Shown here piece by piece: positions 1 to 8,046 of a DNA stretch of 64,000 nucleotides. The first letter of the stretch is position 1, and each line of letters starts with the position of its first letter. The position numbers and the translations under genes are program-made. Origin of the DNA: Rubellimicrobium roseum (GTDB lineage: Bacteria; Pseudomonadota; Alphaproteobacteria; Rhodobacterales; Rhodobacteraceae). Location of the stretch: positions 62,001 to 126,000 of the forward strand of contig NZ_VDFV01000008.1 of assembly GCF_006152145.1 (NCBI RefSeq), written 5' to 3'. Under the pieces are notes generated by a model that was not told where the DNA came from, did no database searches, and saw only the letters and a program-made list of their open reading frames with translations.

Positions 1-89
1 AGGCCTGGGCCAGCCGCGACGGCCGGGCCATCGCCGTGGGCGTCTACGAGGGCGGCCACCTGCGCCCCACCCGCGTCTTCGCGGCCTGA
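1..89 (+). CDS. truB: tRNA pseudouridine(55) synthase TruB, C-terminal end (partial)
   Basis: Only the last 28 codons and the stop (TGA at 87-89) are inside the window. The frame reads a short tail with the pattern RDGRAIAVGVYEGG followed by LRPTRVF, which matches the extreme C-terminus of alphaproteobacterial TruB. This is the enzyme that makes pseudouridine 55 in the T-loop of tRNAs. The catalytic part is upstream of the window, so the call rests only on the tail and could be wrong. The next gene is convergent, 20 nt away. Confidence 0.6.
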   Translation, partial: AWASRDGRAIAVGVYEGGHLRPTRVFAA

Positions 90-109
90 GGCGCGGAACC
101 CGGCCCGTT

Positions 110-430
110 CTAGCCCTTCGGCCTCCGTTCCGTCAGGTCGATCCTGAATCCGTGGTCCTTCGCCGCCGCCCGGTGAAGCCGCTCGCTCTCCTCGGGCGAC
201 AGCGCCAGCGCGGCGGCGATCAGGTCGACCCACTCGGCCGAGGGCTTGCGCCGCCCCGTCGCCACCTGATTCAGGAAGGGCTGCGAGGTCCCCGCGAGCT
301 TGGCCGCCCTGGCCTGCGACAGGTCGCGCCCGGCCAGGATCTCGCCCAGCGCCTGCGCCGTCTCGGTGGCGGGCAGGCTCACGGGGGCGTCCTGGCGCGG
401 AGCGCGCGGCTTGCGCGGCGGCTCGGTCAT
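110..430 (-). CDS. XRE-family helix-turn-helix regulator
   Basis: A 106-residue protein. Residues about 25-78 form a Cro/cI-type helix-turn-helix with the typical pattern LSQARAAKLAGTSQPFLNQV followed by GRRKPS. The N-terminus is a short basic, proline-rich arm and the C-terminus is a small helical extension. The start ATG overlaps the stop of the upstream VWA gene in an ATGA junction, so the two are probably co-translated. The target is unknown; an imperfect inverted repeat ahead of the VWA gene is a candidate operator. Regulator identity is secure from the HTH; its role is inference. Confidence 0.8.
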   Translation of the reverse strand: MTEPPRKPRAPRQDAPVSLPATETAQALGEILAGRDLSQARAAKLAGTSQPFLNQVATGRRKPSAEWVDLIAAALALSPEESERLHRAAAKDHGFRIDLTERRPKG

Positions 431-1152
431 CCGAGGTCGATCTTGTCCACGATGGCCCGCCGGGGCGGGCGGCGGCCCAAGGCGGGGGCCTGGGGCGGCG
501 TGCGCGGCGCCTCCGCGTAGCGGTCGCCCGCCGCGCGCTTCTCCTCCAGCGGGATGGCCATGTCGGCGGCCTCGCCCACGGCAAAGGCCCGCGCCCGCGC
601 GGCCCGCTGCGCGAACATCGCCCGGGTCGCCACTCGGTCCTCCTTGGCGTAGCTCACCACCGCCTCGTCCTTCAGCCCCATCCGCTGGCCCTGCTGGTAG
701 GCGTCGATCCCCGCGCCGAGGAAGTTGAACTGCCAGCCCAGCGCCGCCTTTTCCTTGATGAGGAGGTTCAGCTCCAGCCAGTCGTGCTCGGACGAGCAGT
801 TCTCCTCTCCGTCCGTCTGGAACGTGACGATGACCTTCGGGGCCACGGCCTTGCCCGCGACCGCGACCTCCACGGCCCGGATCGTCTTGACCGCCGCGTC
901 GATCAGCGGCGTCGAGGCGCGGGGCTGGTAGGTCGCCTCCGTCAAGGGCCGCACCTCCTTCACGGGCGCGTTGGCGCAGAGCACGTCGATGGACATGGAA
1001 TCGAACTGGATGAGCGAGAAGGCGATGTCGGCGTCTTCGGCCTGCAGCCCCGCGAGGTAGGCGTTGAAGCCCTCGATCGTCTGCGCCTTCACGCTCTCCA
1101 TCGACCCCGTGCGGTCGAGAAGGAACGCCACGAGCGTCGGTTGGCTGGTCAT
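427..1152 (-). CDS. von Willebrand factor A domain protein
   Basis: A 241-residue protein without an obvious signal peptide. The N-terminal beta strand ends in a MIDAS-like loop, LLDRTGSM (residues about 11-18), where Thr replaces the first Ser of the usual DxSxS. The other MIDAS elements are present as RASTPLIDAA and QTDGEEN, so metal binding looks intact. The Rossmann-like domain fills about 180 residues and is followed by an Arg/Pro-rich tail. VWA proteins usually act as metal-dependent protein-binding modules in complexes, but no MoxR ATPase partner is nearby. The gene is translationally coupled to the downstream XRE regulator. Function unknown. Confidence 0.8.
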   Translation of the reverse strand: MTSQPTLVAFLLDRTGSMESVKAQTIEGFNAYLAGLQAEDADIAFSLIQFDSMSIDVLCANAPVKEVRPLTEATYQPRASTPLIDAAVKTIRAVEVAVAGKAVAPKVIVTFQTDGEENCSSEHDWLELNLLIKEKAALGWQFNFLGAGIDAYQQGQRMGLKDEAVVSYAKEDRVATRAMFAQRAARARAFAVGEAADMAIPLEEKRAAGDRYAEAPRTPPQAPALGRRPPRRAIVDKIDLG

Positions 1153-1172
1153 GATGGTCTTCTCCCTGCCCT

Positions 1173-1205
1173 ATTGCTGACAAGCGATATATTGCAGGCA
1201 GCAAT
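1173..1205. promoter_or_regulatory. inverted repeat upstream of the VWA-XRE pair
   Basis: ATTGCTG at 1173-1179 and its reverse complement CAGCAAT at 1199-1205 flank a relatively AT-rich core (GATATATTGC). It lies 21 nt upstream of the VWA start and just past the recQ stop. It could be the operator of the coupled XRE regulator, part of a promoter on the minus strand, or a weak recQ terminator hairpin. The repeat is visible; its role is inference. Confidence 0.35.
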
Positions 1206-1223
1206 AAGAGTCCAACCCTGCCC

Positions 1224-3278
1224 TCACCCGTCCCGAAGGATCTCCAGGAAGGCCGCCCCGAACCGTTCCGCCGCCCGCGCCCCGACGATCCGCTCGATCC
1301 CGGCCAGGTCGCGCGGTGCCTGCGCCGCGATCCGGGCCAGCGCGCTCGCGTTCAGCGACAGCGGCTTGTCCCGCCCCTCCGGCCCCCGCACCAGCTCCGC
1401 CTGCGCCGCCTGGAGCCGGTCGAAGACCGTCCCCTCCTCGCGCCCTGCGAGCTTCTGCCGCTGCGGGTGCATGGCCTGCGGCGCCTCGCCCAGGATCACT
1501 TGGAGGAAGCTCCGCCCGTAGGTGTCCAGCTTCTTCGCCCCCACGCCCGAAACCCCCGCCATCTCGTCCAGCGTGCGCGGGCGCTTCTCGGCCATCTCCA
1601 TCAGCGTTTTGTCGGTGAAGACGACATAGGCCGGCACCTTGGCCTCCTGCGCCAGCGCCCGGCGATGCGCCTTGAGCGCCGCGAGCAGCCCCTCGTCCTC
1701 CTCGGCCACCAGGGCGCGCGGCTCGTCGCGGGTCGCCCCCCGTCCCTTGGCCCGCAGGACGTCGCGCCGCATGGTCACGGCCTGCTCGCCCTTCAGCACC
1801 GGCCCGGCCAGCGCCGTCAGCCGTAGCGCCCCATGGCGGCTCGGGTCCGGCCGCAGCAGGTCCTGCCCCAGCATCTGCCGGACGATGGCGTCCCACTGCC
1901 GCTCGTCCCAGTCCTTGCCCACGCCGAAGGTGGGCAGCCTGTCGTGCCCGCGCGCCACGACCTTGTCGGTCGCCCGCCCCAGCACGATGTCGACCAGATG
2001 CCCCTTGCCGAACCATTCCCCCGTGCGGATCGCCGCCGACAGCACCATCCGCGCGGGCAGGGTCGCGTCGAACACGTCCACCGGCCGGTCGCAGGTGTCG
2101 CAGGCGCCGCAGGGCTCCGCTGCCTCGTCGAAGTAGCCCAGCAGCGCCACCCGCCGGCACCCCGTCGCCTCCGCGATCCCCAAGAGCGCGTTGAGCCGCC
2201 CATGGTCGGCCAGCTTCCGGTCCTCGGGCGCGCCGCCCTCGTCAATCTGGGCCCGCCGCAGCCGGATGTCCTCGGGACCGTAGAGCGTCAGGGCCTCGGC
2301 CGGCAGCCCGTCGCGCCCCGCCCGCCCGATCTCCTGGTAGTACGATTCGACGCTCTTGGGCAGGTCCGCGTGCAGGACCCAGCGGATGTCGGGCTTGTCC
2401 ACGCCCATGCCGAAGGCGACCGTCGCGACGACGATCAGCCCGTCCTCGCGCTGGAACCGCTCCTCGGCCAGCCTGCGCGCGTCCGGCTCCAGCCCCGCGT
2501 GATAGGGGATCGCTGACAGCCCCGCCTCGCGCAGCGCCTGCGCCAGCACCTCGGTCTTGTTGCGCGTCCCGCAATAGACGATCCCCGCCCGTCCTTTCCG
2601 CGCCTTGGCGTAGTCGATGACCTGGCGACGGGGCTGGTCCTTGAGCGCGAAGCCCAGATGGATGTTCGGCCGGTCGAAGCCGCGCAGGAAGACCTGCGGC
2701 TCCCGCCCGCCGAACAGACGCGCGACGATCTCTTCGCGCGTCTCCTCGTCCGCCGTCGCCGTGAAGGCCGCAAGCGGCACGCCCAGCGCCTCCCGCAGCG
2801 CCCCGATCCGCAGGTAGTCGGGCCGGAAGTCGTGCCCCCATTGGGCCACGCAATGCGCCTCGTCCACGGCGATGGCCGTCGCGCCCCACCGCTTCAGCGC
2901 GGCGGCCGTCCCCGGCTGCGCCAGCCGCTCGGGCGCGAGATACAGGAGCCGGACGCGCCCCTCCCGCAATCCCTCGCGCAAGCTGTCGTTTTCCTCCTCG
3001 GTGTTGGCCGAGGTATAGGCCCCCGCCTCCACGCCCGCCGCCGCCAGGGCGCGGACCTGATCCCGCATCAGCGCGATCAGAGGCGAGATCACCACCGTCA
3101 GTCCGTCGCGCAGCAGCGCCGGCAACTGGTAGCACAGCGACTTGCCCCCGCCCGTGGGCATCACCGCCAGCACGTCGCGCCCCCCGGCCACGGCGCGCAC
3201 GATCTCCTCCTGCCCGGGGCGGAAGGAATCGAATCCCCAGACCTCCCGCAGGAGGACGTGGCCGGCGTCGGTGCTCAT
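1224..3278 (-). CDS. recQ: ATP-dependent DNA helicase RecQ
   Basis: A 684-residue superfamily 2 helicase that unwinds DNA 3' to 5' in recombination and fork repair. Visible elements in order: the RecQ Q-motif region (GFDSFRPGQEEIV, about 15-27), Walker A GGGKS (about 43-47), DEAH (about 139-142) followed by the aromatic-rich loop CVAQWGHDFRP, helicase motif VI QEIGRAGRDG, the zinc-binding region with Cys in CRRVALLGYFDE and CGACDTC (about 372-398), a winged-helix segment, and an HRDC domain around residues 530-600. Length is normal for the family, with a longer tail. It follows the YggT gene with a 4 nt gap, so probably one operon. Confidence 0.96.
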   Translation of the reverse strand: MSTDAGHVLLREVWGFDSFRPGQEEIVRAVAGGRDVLAVMPTGGGKSLCYQLPALLRDGLTVVISPLIALMRDQVRALAAAGVEAGAYTSANTEEENDSLREGLREGRVRLLYLAPERLAQPGTAAALKRWGATAIAVDEAHCVAQWGHDFRPDYLRIGALREALGVPLAAFTATADEETREEIVARLFGGREPQVFLRGFDRPNIHLGFALKDQPRRQVIDYAKARKGRAGIVYCGTRNKTEVLAQALREAGLSAIPYHAGLEPDARRLAEERFQREDGLIVVATVAFGMGVDKPDIRWVLHADLPKSVESYYQEIGRAGRDGLPAEALTLYGPEDIRLRRAQIDEGGAPEDRKLADHGRLNALLGIAEATGCRRVALLGYFDEAAEPCGACDTCDRPVDVFDATLPARMVLSAAIRTGEWFGKGHLVDIVLGRATDKVVARGHDRLPTFGVGKDWDERQWDAIVRQMLGQDLLRPDPSRHGALRLTALAGPVLKGEQAVTMRRDVLRAKGRGATRDEPRALVAEEDEGLLAALKAHRRALAQEAKVPAYVVFTDKTLMEMAEKRPRTLDEMAGVSGVGAKKLDTYGRSFLQVILGEAPQAMHPQRQKLAGREEGTVFDRLQAAQAELVRGPEGRDKPLSLNASALARIAAQAPRDLAGIERIVGARAAERFGAAFLEILRDG

Positions 3279-3282
3279 GGCC

Positions 3283-3570
3283 TCAGACGAACAGGGCGAC
3301 GTTGTTGCGCAGGATGATCTCCAGCGCGTAGATCGCGATCAGCGCCACCAGCGGCGCGAGGTCCAGCCCGCCCATCGGCGGCAGCAACCGCCGGATCGGC
3401 CCGTAGATCGGCTCCAGCATCCGGCTCAGGCCGCCCCAGACCTGCTGGACGAACTGCTGGCGCGCGTTCAGCACGTTGAAGGCCAGCAGCCAGCTCATGA
3501 TGAAATGCGCAAAGATCAGGAACTGCGCGATCTGCAGGATCATCATGAGGATCTGGAATAGTGAAAGCAT
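3283..3570 (-). CDS. YggT family membrane protein
   Basis: A 95-residue integral membrane protein with two hydrophobic segments (about 3-25 and 72-93). Between them is the family motif region LEPIYGPIRRLLPPMGGLDLAP. The start at MLSLFQ is chosen because upstream codons read as non-coding, Arg/Gly-rich sequence. YggT proteins are widespread, and in Cyanobacteria/plastids relatives act in cytochrome b6 haem attachment and division-related processes. No specific role can be assigned here. It is the first gene of a probable yggT-recQ transcript. Confidence 0.88.
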   Translation of the reverse strand: MLSLFQILMMILQIAQFLIFAHFIMSWLLAFNVLNARQQFVQQVWGGLSRMLEPIYGPIRRLLPPMGGLDLAPLVALIAIYALEIILRNNVALFV

Positions 3571-3721
3571 CTCGGCGCCCGTCCCCGCTTCGTTCCGCCC
3601 TGACCTAAGGGGCCCACCCCGCCCGCGCAATCCCCGGCCCGCGCCCTGCGGCGCCGTGACCCCCCGTCAGAGTTGACGCGCGCGCGGGCCTCGGGCGAGG
3701 TCGCGCCCGGAGGCCCCGCCC

Positions 3722-4285
3722 ATGTATCCGCTGTTCCGCCTTGCCTTCCAGCTCTGGCGCCACCGCGCCGACCCGCCGCTCCCTCTCCTCGGGATGCACG
3801 AAAGCCGCCATGTCTGCTGGCCCTGGGACCTCGACATCTTCCTCGAGCTGAACAACGGCCGCACGCTCACGCTCTACGACCTGGGCCGCATCCCCTGGTT
3901 CCGCCGCATCGGCCTCCACCCCGTCCTGCGGCAGGAGCGCTGGCAGGTCGCCATCGTCGGCGCCTCGGTGCGCTGGCGCCGCCGCGTCCACGCGATGGAG
4001 CGCCTGACGATGCGGACCCGCGCGCTCGGCTGGGACGAGCGCTTCCTTTACAGCGAACAGGCGCTCTGGCGCGCCGACGGCGAATGCGCCAGCCATGTCC
4101 TCATCCGCGCCGCCGTGAGCAACGCACAGGGCATCGTGCCAACCGCGCGCGTGCTGGCCGCCCTGGGCCACGACGCCCCCTCGCCGCCGCTGCCGCCCTG
4201 GGCGGCCGAATGGGTCGTGGCCGAATCGCTGCGCCCCTGGCCGCCGATGGCGGGGGACGCCGCCGCCCCGCCGCTCAGTCGGTGA
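3722..4285 (+). CDS. acyl-CoA thioesterase, 4-hydroxybenzoyl-CoA thioesterase-like hotdog fold
   Basis: A 187-residue soluble protein. The hotdog signature is visible: HESRHVCWPWDLDIFLELNNGRTL (about 25-48), with the Asp and the NNGR turn typical of 4HBT/THEM6-like thioesterases, then LGRIPWFRR and the strand pair around WQVAIVGASVRWRR. Such enzymes hydrolyse acyl-CoA thioesters in the cytoplasm; the substrate cannot be deduced. A GGAGG ribosome site precedes the ATG by 8 nt. Its 3' end overlaps the convergent secreted-protein gene by 11 nt. Confidence 0.85.
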   Translation: MYPLFRLAFQLWRHRADPPLPLLGMHESRHVCWPWDLDIFLELNNGRTLTLYDLGRIPWFRRIGLHPVLRQERWQVAIVGASVRWRRRVHAMERLTMRTRALGWDERFLYSEQALWRADGECASHVLIRAAVSNAQGIVPTARVLAALGHDAPSPPLPPWAAEWVVAESLRPWPPMAGDAAAPPLSR

Positions 4286-4598
4286 CGGTGTAGGTCGCCA
4301 GTTCGCAGACGTTGACCGCGTCCACCAGCTCCGAGCCGTCGTCGAAGACGGCCCGCAGGTCGTAGGTGCATTCGGCGCTGCCATCCGCGATCGTCACCGT
4401 GCCGCTCTCGCCGGGCGCCAGCTCGTGGCCGGCCGTGACCATGTTCTCGCTCCAGTTCGGGTCGCTGGCGGGCGAAGTGTAGAACTCGGTCAGCGTGGCG
4501 CTCGAATCGTTGACGACCTCGTAGGCCAGATCCTCGGCCAGGGCAGGCAGGGCCGCGAGGGTGGCCAGGGCCACGAGGGCCAGGCGGGCGAAGCGCAT
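4275..4598 (-). CDS. small secreted protein of unknown function
   Basis: A 107-residue protein with a clean signal peptide (residues 1-21, cleavage after ALPALA). The mature 86 residues are acidic, contain two cysteines (about positions 78 and 98) that could form a disulfide, and look all-beta. Similar small periplasmic proteins are common in Rhodobacterales without a known function. About 100 nt upstream lies one copy of the dispersed conserved element described separately. The 3' end overlaps the convergent thioesterase gene by 11 nt. Confidence 0.75.
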   Translation of the reverse strand: MRFARLALVALATLAALPALAEDLAYEVVNDSSATLTEFYTSPASDPNWSENMVTAGHELAPGESGTVTIADGSAECTYDLRAVFDDGSELVDAVNVCELATYTVTD

Positions 4599-4701
4599 GA
4601 ATGGGTCCTTTCCTCAGGTCGGGCGGCCCGTGCCGCCCCGCGCCTTTCCCCAGCGCGACAATGGCAAAACGGCGCCCGTTCCGGGGATTTCCCAAGGCTC
4701 T

Positions 4702-4760
4702 CCCCCGGGTGTTGCGCGAACCGGGGGAGGACCGTTCGGTGGTGTAGGGAGTCGTTAACC
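4702..4760 (-). repeat. dispersed leader element, copy 1
   Basis: Read on the minus strand the element runs GGTTAACGA, then CACCACCGAACGGTCC, a C-rich run, and GGTTCGCGCAACACCC. The same order occurs at 21008-21066 and 61643-61700 on the plus strand. The core ACCG-AA-CGGT is an inverted repeat. Each copy points toward a start codon, here that of the secreted-protein gene starting at 4598. A shared promoter/operator or a conserved RNA leader is possible. Confidence 0.75.
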
Positions 4761-5187
4761 TGCCCCTGCCACGCTCGCCCCCAAGGACCCGGAGCGCCCC
4801 CCCATGACCCCGCCCTCCGGCCCGCCCCGGCACGGCGCCATGGAAAGGGGGGCGGGCCCGGACGGACCCGGCGGACAAGGCGGGCGCGCTTCCCCCCGGG
4901 GCGGCCACGGATGGCCAGCCGCTCCGGGCCGCGCGTCCGCCGATGGCCGTTCCTGTCCGGGGCTCCTGCGGGAGAGAGGCTTCACGGACCGAGGCTCTTT
5001 GAAGGGACGGCGCGGGCCCCCGTCCCCCTGGGAGGACTCCCCCTCACGTCGGGTGACGCCGGGGGCGGGACCGCAAAGACCCAGCCGCCGCGCGTCGTGC
5101 ACGCGCCCCCTGCCCGCGCCGGAGTGGCGTCCGCCGGGCAGACCCGGAGGCTGTCCCCCTTGGGGATACGCTCCGGCCAGACGGAAC

Positions 5188-5213
5188 GGGCGCGGGCCTT
5201 TCGACCCGCGCCC
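5188..5213 (-). terminator. hairpin downstream of phbB
   Basis: A perfect 9-bp GC-rich inverted repeat (GGGCGCGGG / CCCGCGCCC) with an 8-nt loop, about 30 nt past the phbB stop. On the minus strand there is no clear T-run after it, so it may stabilise the mRNA 3' end or act with Rho. Confidence 0.45.
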
Positions 5214-5242
5214 GCCCCTCTTCCTTGGCTGACCCAGCCCGG

Positions 5243-5968
5243 TCAGGCCATGTACTGCCCGCCATTCGCCGACAGCGTCGCCCCGGTGATGAAGCCCGCC
5301 GCGTCGGACGCGAGGAACACCACGCAACGCGCGATCTCCTCGGGCTCGCCCAGGCGGCCCACCGGGATCGCGGGCAGGATCACGTCCTTCATGACCTCGG
5401 GTTTGATGCCCGCCATCATCTCCGTGTTGATGTAGCCCGGCGCGATGACGTTGACCGTGATCCCCGCCCGCGCGCCTTCCTGCGCCAGCGCCTTGGTGAA
5501 GCCGATGTCGCCCGCTTTGGCGGCGGCGTAGTTGGCCTGGGCGAACTGCCCCTTCTGCCCGTTGATCGAGCTGATGGAGATGACACGCCCGAACTTGCGG
5601 TCCCGCATCCCGTTCCAGACGTTGTGCGTCATATTGAACAGGCCGGTCAGGTTGGTGTCGATGACCTCGTGCCATTGCTGCGGGGTCATGCGGTGGAAGG
5701 GCGCGTCGCGGGTGATACCCGCGTTGTTCACCAGCACCTCGACAGGACCCAGCTCCGCCTCGACCTGCGCCACGCCCGCCTTGCAGGCCTCGTAGTCGCC
5801 GACGTTCCACTTGAAGGTCTTGATGCCGGTGCCTTCCGTGAACGCCTGCGCCGCGGCGTCGTTGCCGGCGTAGCTCGCGGCGACCCGGTAGCCTTCGGCC
5901 ATCAGCGCCTTGGAGATCGCCGCGCCGATCCCGCGCGAGCCTCCGGTGACAAGGGCGACTCTCGCCAT
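5243..5968 (-). CDS. phbB: acetoacetyl-CoA reductase
   Basis: A 241-residue short-chain dehydrogenase that reduces acetoacetyl-CoA to (R)-3-hydroxybutyryl-CoA with NADPH in polyhydroxybutyrate synthesis. The nucleotide-binding TGGSRGIG is at 8-15, NNAG at about 87-90, the catalytic Ser in SISSINGQKGQFAQ (about 138-151), and the YxxxK pair in NYAAAKAG. The PhaB-specific NGQKGQFGQ-type loop and the C-terminal GGQYMA support the specific assignment over other SDRs. It follows phbA by 100 nt, which contain a strong hairpin. Confidence 0.95.
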   Translation of the reverse strand: MARVALVTGGSRGIGAAISKALMAEGYRVAASYAGNDAAAQAFTEGTGIKTFKWNVGDYEACKAGVAQVEAELGPVEVLVNNAGITRDAPFHRMTPQQWHEVIDTNLTGLFNMTHNVWNGMRDRKFGRVISISSINGQKGQFAQANYAAAKAGDIGFTKALAQEGARAGITVNVIAPGYINTEMMAGIKPEVMKDVILPAIPVGRLGEPEEIARCVVFLASDAAGFITGATLSANGGQYMA

Positions 5969-6002
5969 GGTGGAACTCCTCCCGTCAGTTTGTCCTTGGG
6001 GC

Positions 6003-6038
6003 GGGCGGCCCGGCTCTCCTCCCAGCGCCGGGCCGCCC
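6003..6038 (-). promoter_or_regulatory. intercistronic hairpin between phbA and phbB
   Basis: A perfect 12-bp inverted repeat (GGGCGGCCCGGC and complement) with a 12-nt loop sits in the 100-nt gap of the phbA-phbB operon. It has no T-tract on the minus strand, so mRNA stabilisation, processing or partial attenuation are more likely than full termination. It would let the two enzymes be made at different levels. Confidence 0.55.
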
Positions 6039-6068
6039 CCTCGCCGCCCCGAAGGGCCGCGAAACCGT

Positions 6069-7241
6069 TTACCGCTCGACGCAGAGCGCGACGCCCATGC
6101 CGCCGCCGATGCAGAGCGTGGCGAGACCCTTCTTCGCGTCCCGCCGCTTCATCTCGTAAAGGAGCGTGTTGAGCACCCGCGCGCCCGAGGCCCCGATGGG
6201 GTGCCCGATGGCGATGGCCCCGCCGTTGACGTTCACGATGGACGGGTCCCAGCCCATGTCCTTGTTGACCGCGCAGGCCTGGGCGGCGAAGGCCTCGTTG
6301 GCCTCCACGAGGTCGAGGTCGCCCACCTTCCAGCCCGCCTTTTCCAGCGCCTTGCGCGAGGCGTAGATCGGCCCCACGCCCATGATGGACGGATCGAGGC
6401 CCGCGGTCGCGTAGGCGGCGATCCGCGCCAGCGGCTCGATGCCCCGGCGCTGCGCCTCCTCCTCGGACATGAGCAGCACCGCCGCCGCCCCGTCGTTGAG
6501 CCCCGAGGCGTTCCCGGCCGTCACAGATCCGTCCTTGGTGAAGGCGGGACGCAGCTTCGCCACCGACTCCAGCGTCGCGCCGTGGCGGATGTACTCGTCG
6601 CTGTCCACCACCGTGTCGCCCTTGCGGGTCTTGATGGTGAAGGGAACGATCTCGTCCTTGAACTTCCCGGCCTTCTGCGCGGCCTCGGCCTTGTTCTGGC
6701 TGGCCACCGCGAACTCGTCCTGCTGCTCGCGCGAGATCTGCCATTGCTGGGCGACGTTCTCGGCCGTCTGGCCCATGTGGTAGCCGTTGAAGGCGTCCCA
6801 GAGCCCGTCCTTGATCATCGTGTCGATCAGGGCCAGGTCGCCCATCTTGGTGCCCGCCCGCATCGGCGCGGCATGGGGCGACAGGGTCATGTTCTCCTGC
6901 CCGCCCGCGCAGATGATGCTCGCGTCGCCCAGCATGATGTGCTGCGCGCCCAGCGCGACGGCGCGCAGGCCCGACCCGCAAACCTGGTTGAGGCTCCAGG
7001 CCGCGCTCTCCTGCGGCAGCCCCGCCTTGATGTGCGCCTGCCGCGCCGGGTTCTGGCCCTGCGCCGCCGTCAGCACCTGCCCCAGGATCGTCTCGCTCAC
7101 CTCGCCCGGCTCGACGCCCGCGCGCTCCACCACGGCCCGCAGGACGGCGGCGCCGAGGTCATGGGCGGGTGTGCCGGCAAAGGCGCCGGAGAACGATCCC
7201 ACGGCCGTGCGCGCGGCCGAGGCGATGACGACATTGGTCAT
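6069..7241 (-). CDS. phbA: acetyl-CoA C-acetyltransferase (beta-ketothiolase)
   Basis: A 390-residue thiolase condensing two acetyl-CoA to acetoacetyl-CoA, the first step of polyhydroxybutyrate synthesis. The acylated Cys is in [10 protein letters not shown] (about Cys 88), followed by the AGGQENMS-like stretch [13 protein letters not shown]. Further on are the His of [19 protein letters not shown] and the C-terminal Cys motif [10 protein letters not shown]. The start MTNVVIASA is preceded by AGGGAGG; an in-frame upstream extension is not thiolase-like. First gene of phbA-phbB. Confidence 0.96.
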   Translation of the reverse strand: MTNVVIASAARTAVGSFSGAFAGTPAHDLGAAVLRAVVERAGVEPGEVSETILGQVLTAAQGQNPARQAHIKAGLPQESAAWSLNQVCGSGLRAVALGAQHIMLGDASIICAGGQENMTLSPHAAPMRAGTKMGDLALIDTMIKDGLWDAFNGYHMGQTAENVAQQWQISREQQDEFAVASQNKAEAAQKAGKFKDEIVPFTIKTRKGDTVVDSDEYIRHGATLESVAKLRPAFTKDGSVTAGNASGLNDGAAAVLLMSEEEAQRRGIEPLARIAAYATAGLDPSIMGVGPIYASRKALEKAGWKVGDLDLVEANEAFAAQACAVNKDMGWDPSIVNVNGGAIAIGHPIGASGARVLNTLLYEMKRRDAKKGLATLCIGGGMGVALCVER

Positions 7242-7350
7242 GGGCCAAACCTCCCTGGTCCCGGGCGGGGCGGCCCCCCGCCTCTCGTGGCTGTGATAAC
7301 CTTGGGACACCCGCCGGGGAAGCGCAAGCGCTGCATGGCAGCATTGCGAC

Positions 7351-7794
7351 TCAGGTCGCCCCGCCCCAGCGGCCCAGCGCCGCCTCGTCCTCGTCCCTGG
7401 CCGCGACCCAGGTCTCGCCCCCCGGTCCCAGTTCTTTCTTCCAGAAGGGCGCGCGGGACTTGAGGTAGTCCATCAGGAACTCGGCCGCCTCGAAGGCCGC
7501 CCGCCGGTGCGGGGCCGCCGCCAGCACCATCATGATGGGCTCGCCGACATCCAGGCGCCCGTGGCGGTGGATCACACGCGCCGCCGTCAGGCCGAAGCGC
7601 GCCCGAGCTTCCTCGACCATCGCCGCAATGGCGGATTCGGTCATGCCCGGATAGTGCTCGATCTCCAGGGCCGACAGGCCGCCGTCGCCCCGCACGACGC
7701 CGGTGAAGCTCACCACCGCCCCCGCGCCCGCCGCCGAGAAGCCCGACAGTTCCGCCCCCGGATCGAACGGATCGAGCGCGATGCGGACCTCCAC
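7351..7794 (-). CDS. moaE: molybdopterin synthase catalytic subunit MoaE
   Basis: A 147-residue large subunit of molybdopterin synthase, which converts precursor Z (cPMP) to molybdopterin with sulfur from the MoaD C-terminus. Family marks are FTGVVRGD, the active-site [11 protein letters not shown] (about 76-86), the Arg-rich HRRAAFEA, and [11 protein letters not shown] (about 112-122), whose Lys/Arg bind the substrate. It starts 3 nt after moaD; pgsA, moaD and moaE form one overlapping transcript. Confidence 0.96.
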   Translation of the reverse strand: MEVRIALDPFDPGAELSGFSAAGAGAVVSFTGVVRGDGGLSALEIEHYPGMTESAIAAMVEEARARFGLTAARVIHRHGRLDVGEPIMMVLAAAPHRRAAFEAAEFLMDYLKSRAPFWKKELGPGGETWVAARDEDEAALGRWGGAT

Positions 7795-7797
7795 CGC

Positions 7798-8046
7798 TCA
7801 GCCCCCCGTCATCGGCGGGAAGAAGGCCACCTCCCGCGCGCCCACCAGCGGCGCGTCGAACGCGGCGAGCTTCTGGTCCACCGCCACCCGCACCGCCCGC
7901 AGGTCCGACAGCGCCAGGGCATGGCCCTCGCTGCGCCCCCGCAGCTCCTCGACCAGCGCCGCCACGGTGGGGGCCTGCGTCTCGACCTTCTCGCGGGCGG
8001 TCCCGGCGCGCTCGCGCAGCCAGGCGAAGTAGAGCACCTCGATCAT
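7798..8046 (-). CDS. moaD: molybdopterin synthase sulfur-carrier subunit MoaD
   Basis: An 82-residue ubiquitin-like sulfur carrier that ends in the obligatory Gly-Gly, which is thiocarboxylated before sulfur transfer in the MoaDE complex. VLYFAWLRERAG at the start and VAFFPPMTGG at the end match the family. The ATG overlaps the pgsA stop in ATGA, and moaE follows after 3 nt. Confidence 0.96.
   Translation of the reverse strand: MIEVLYFAWLRERAGTAREKVETQAPTVAALVEELRGRSEGHALALSDLRAVRVAVDQKLAAFDAPLVGAREVAFFPPMTGG

Larger units (their letters stand above)
4599..5242. other. 644-bp spacer without a convincing gene
   Basis: The stretch holds one copy of the dispersed element (4702-4760) and a strong hairpin at 5188-5213. 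The open frames inside (for example on the plus strand from 4804 to 5232) are very rich in Gly, Arg and Pro, lack domains, and behave like the GC-driven shadow frames seen elsewhere, so none is called. Confidence 0.6.

Noticed and set aside
3220-3245. GGAATCGAATCCCC resembling a tRNA T-arm
   Set aside because: It lies inside the recQ coding sequence and no acceptor or anticodon stem surrounds it.
4804-5232. Plus-strand open frame of 142 codons
   Set aside because: Almost only Gly, Pro, Arg and Ser, no domain, in a GC-driven spacer; behaves like a shadow frame.
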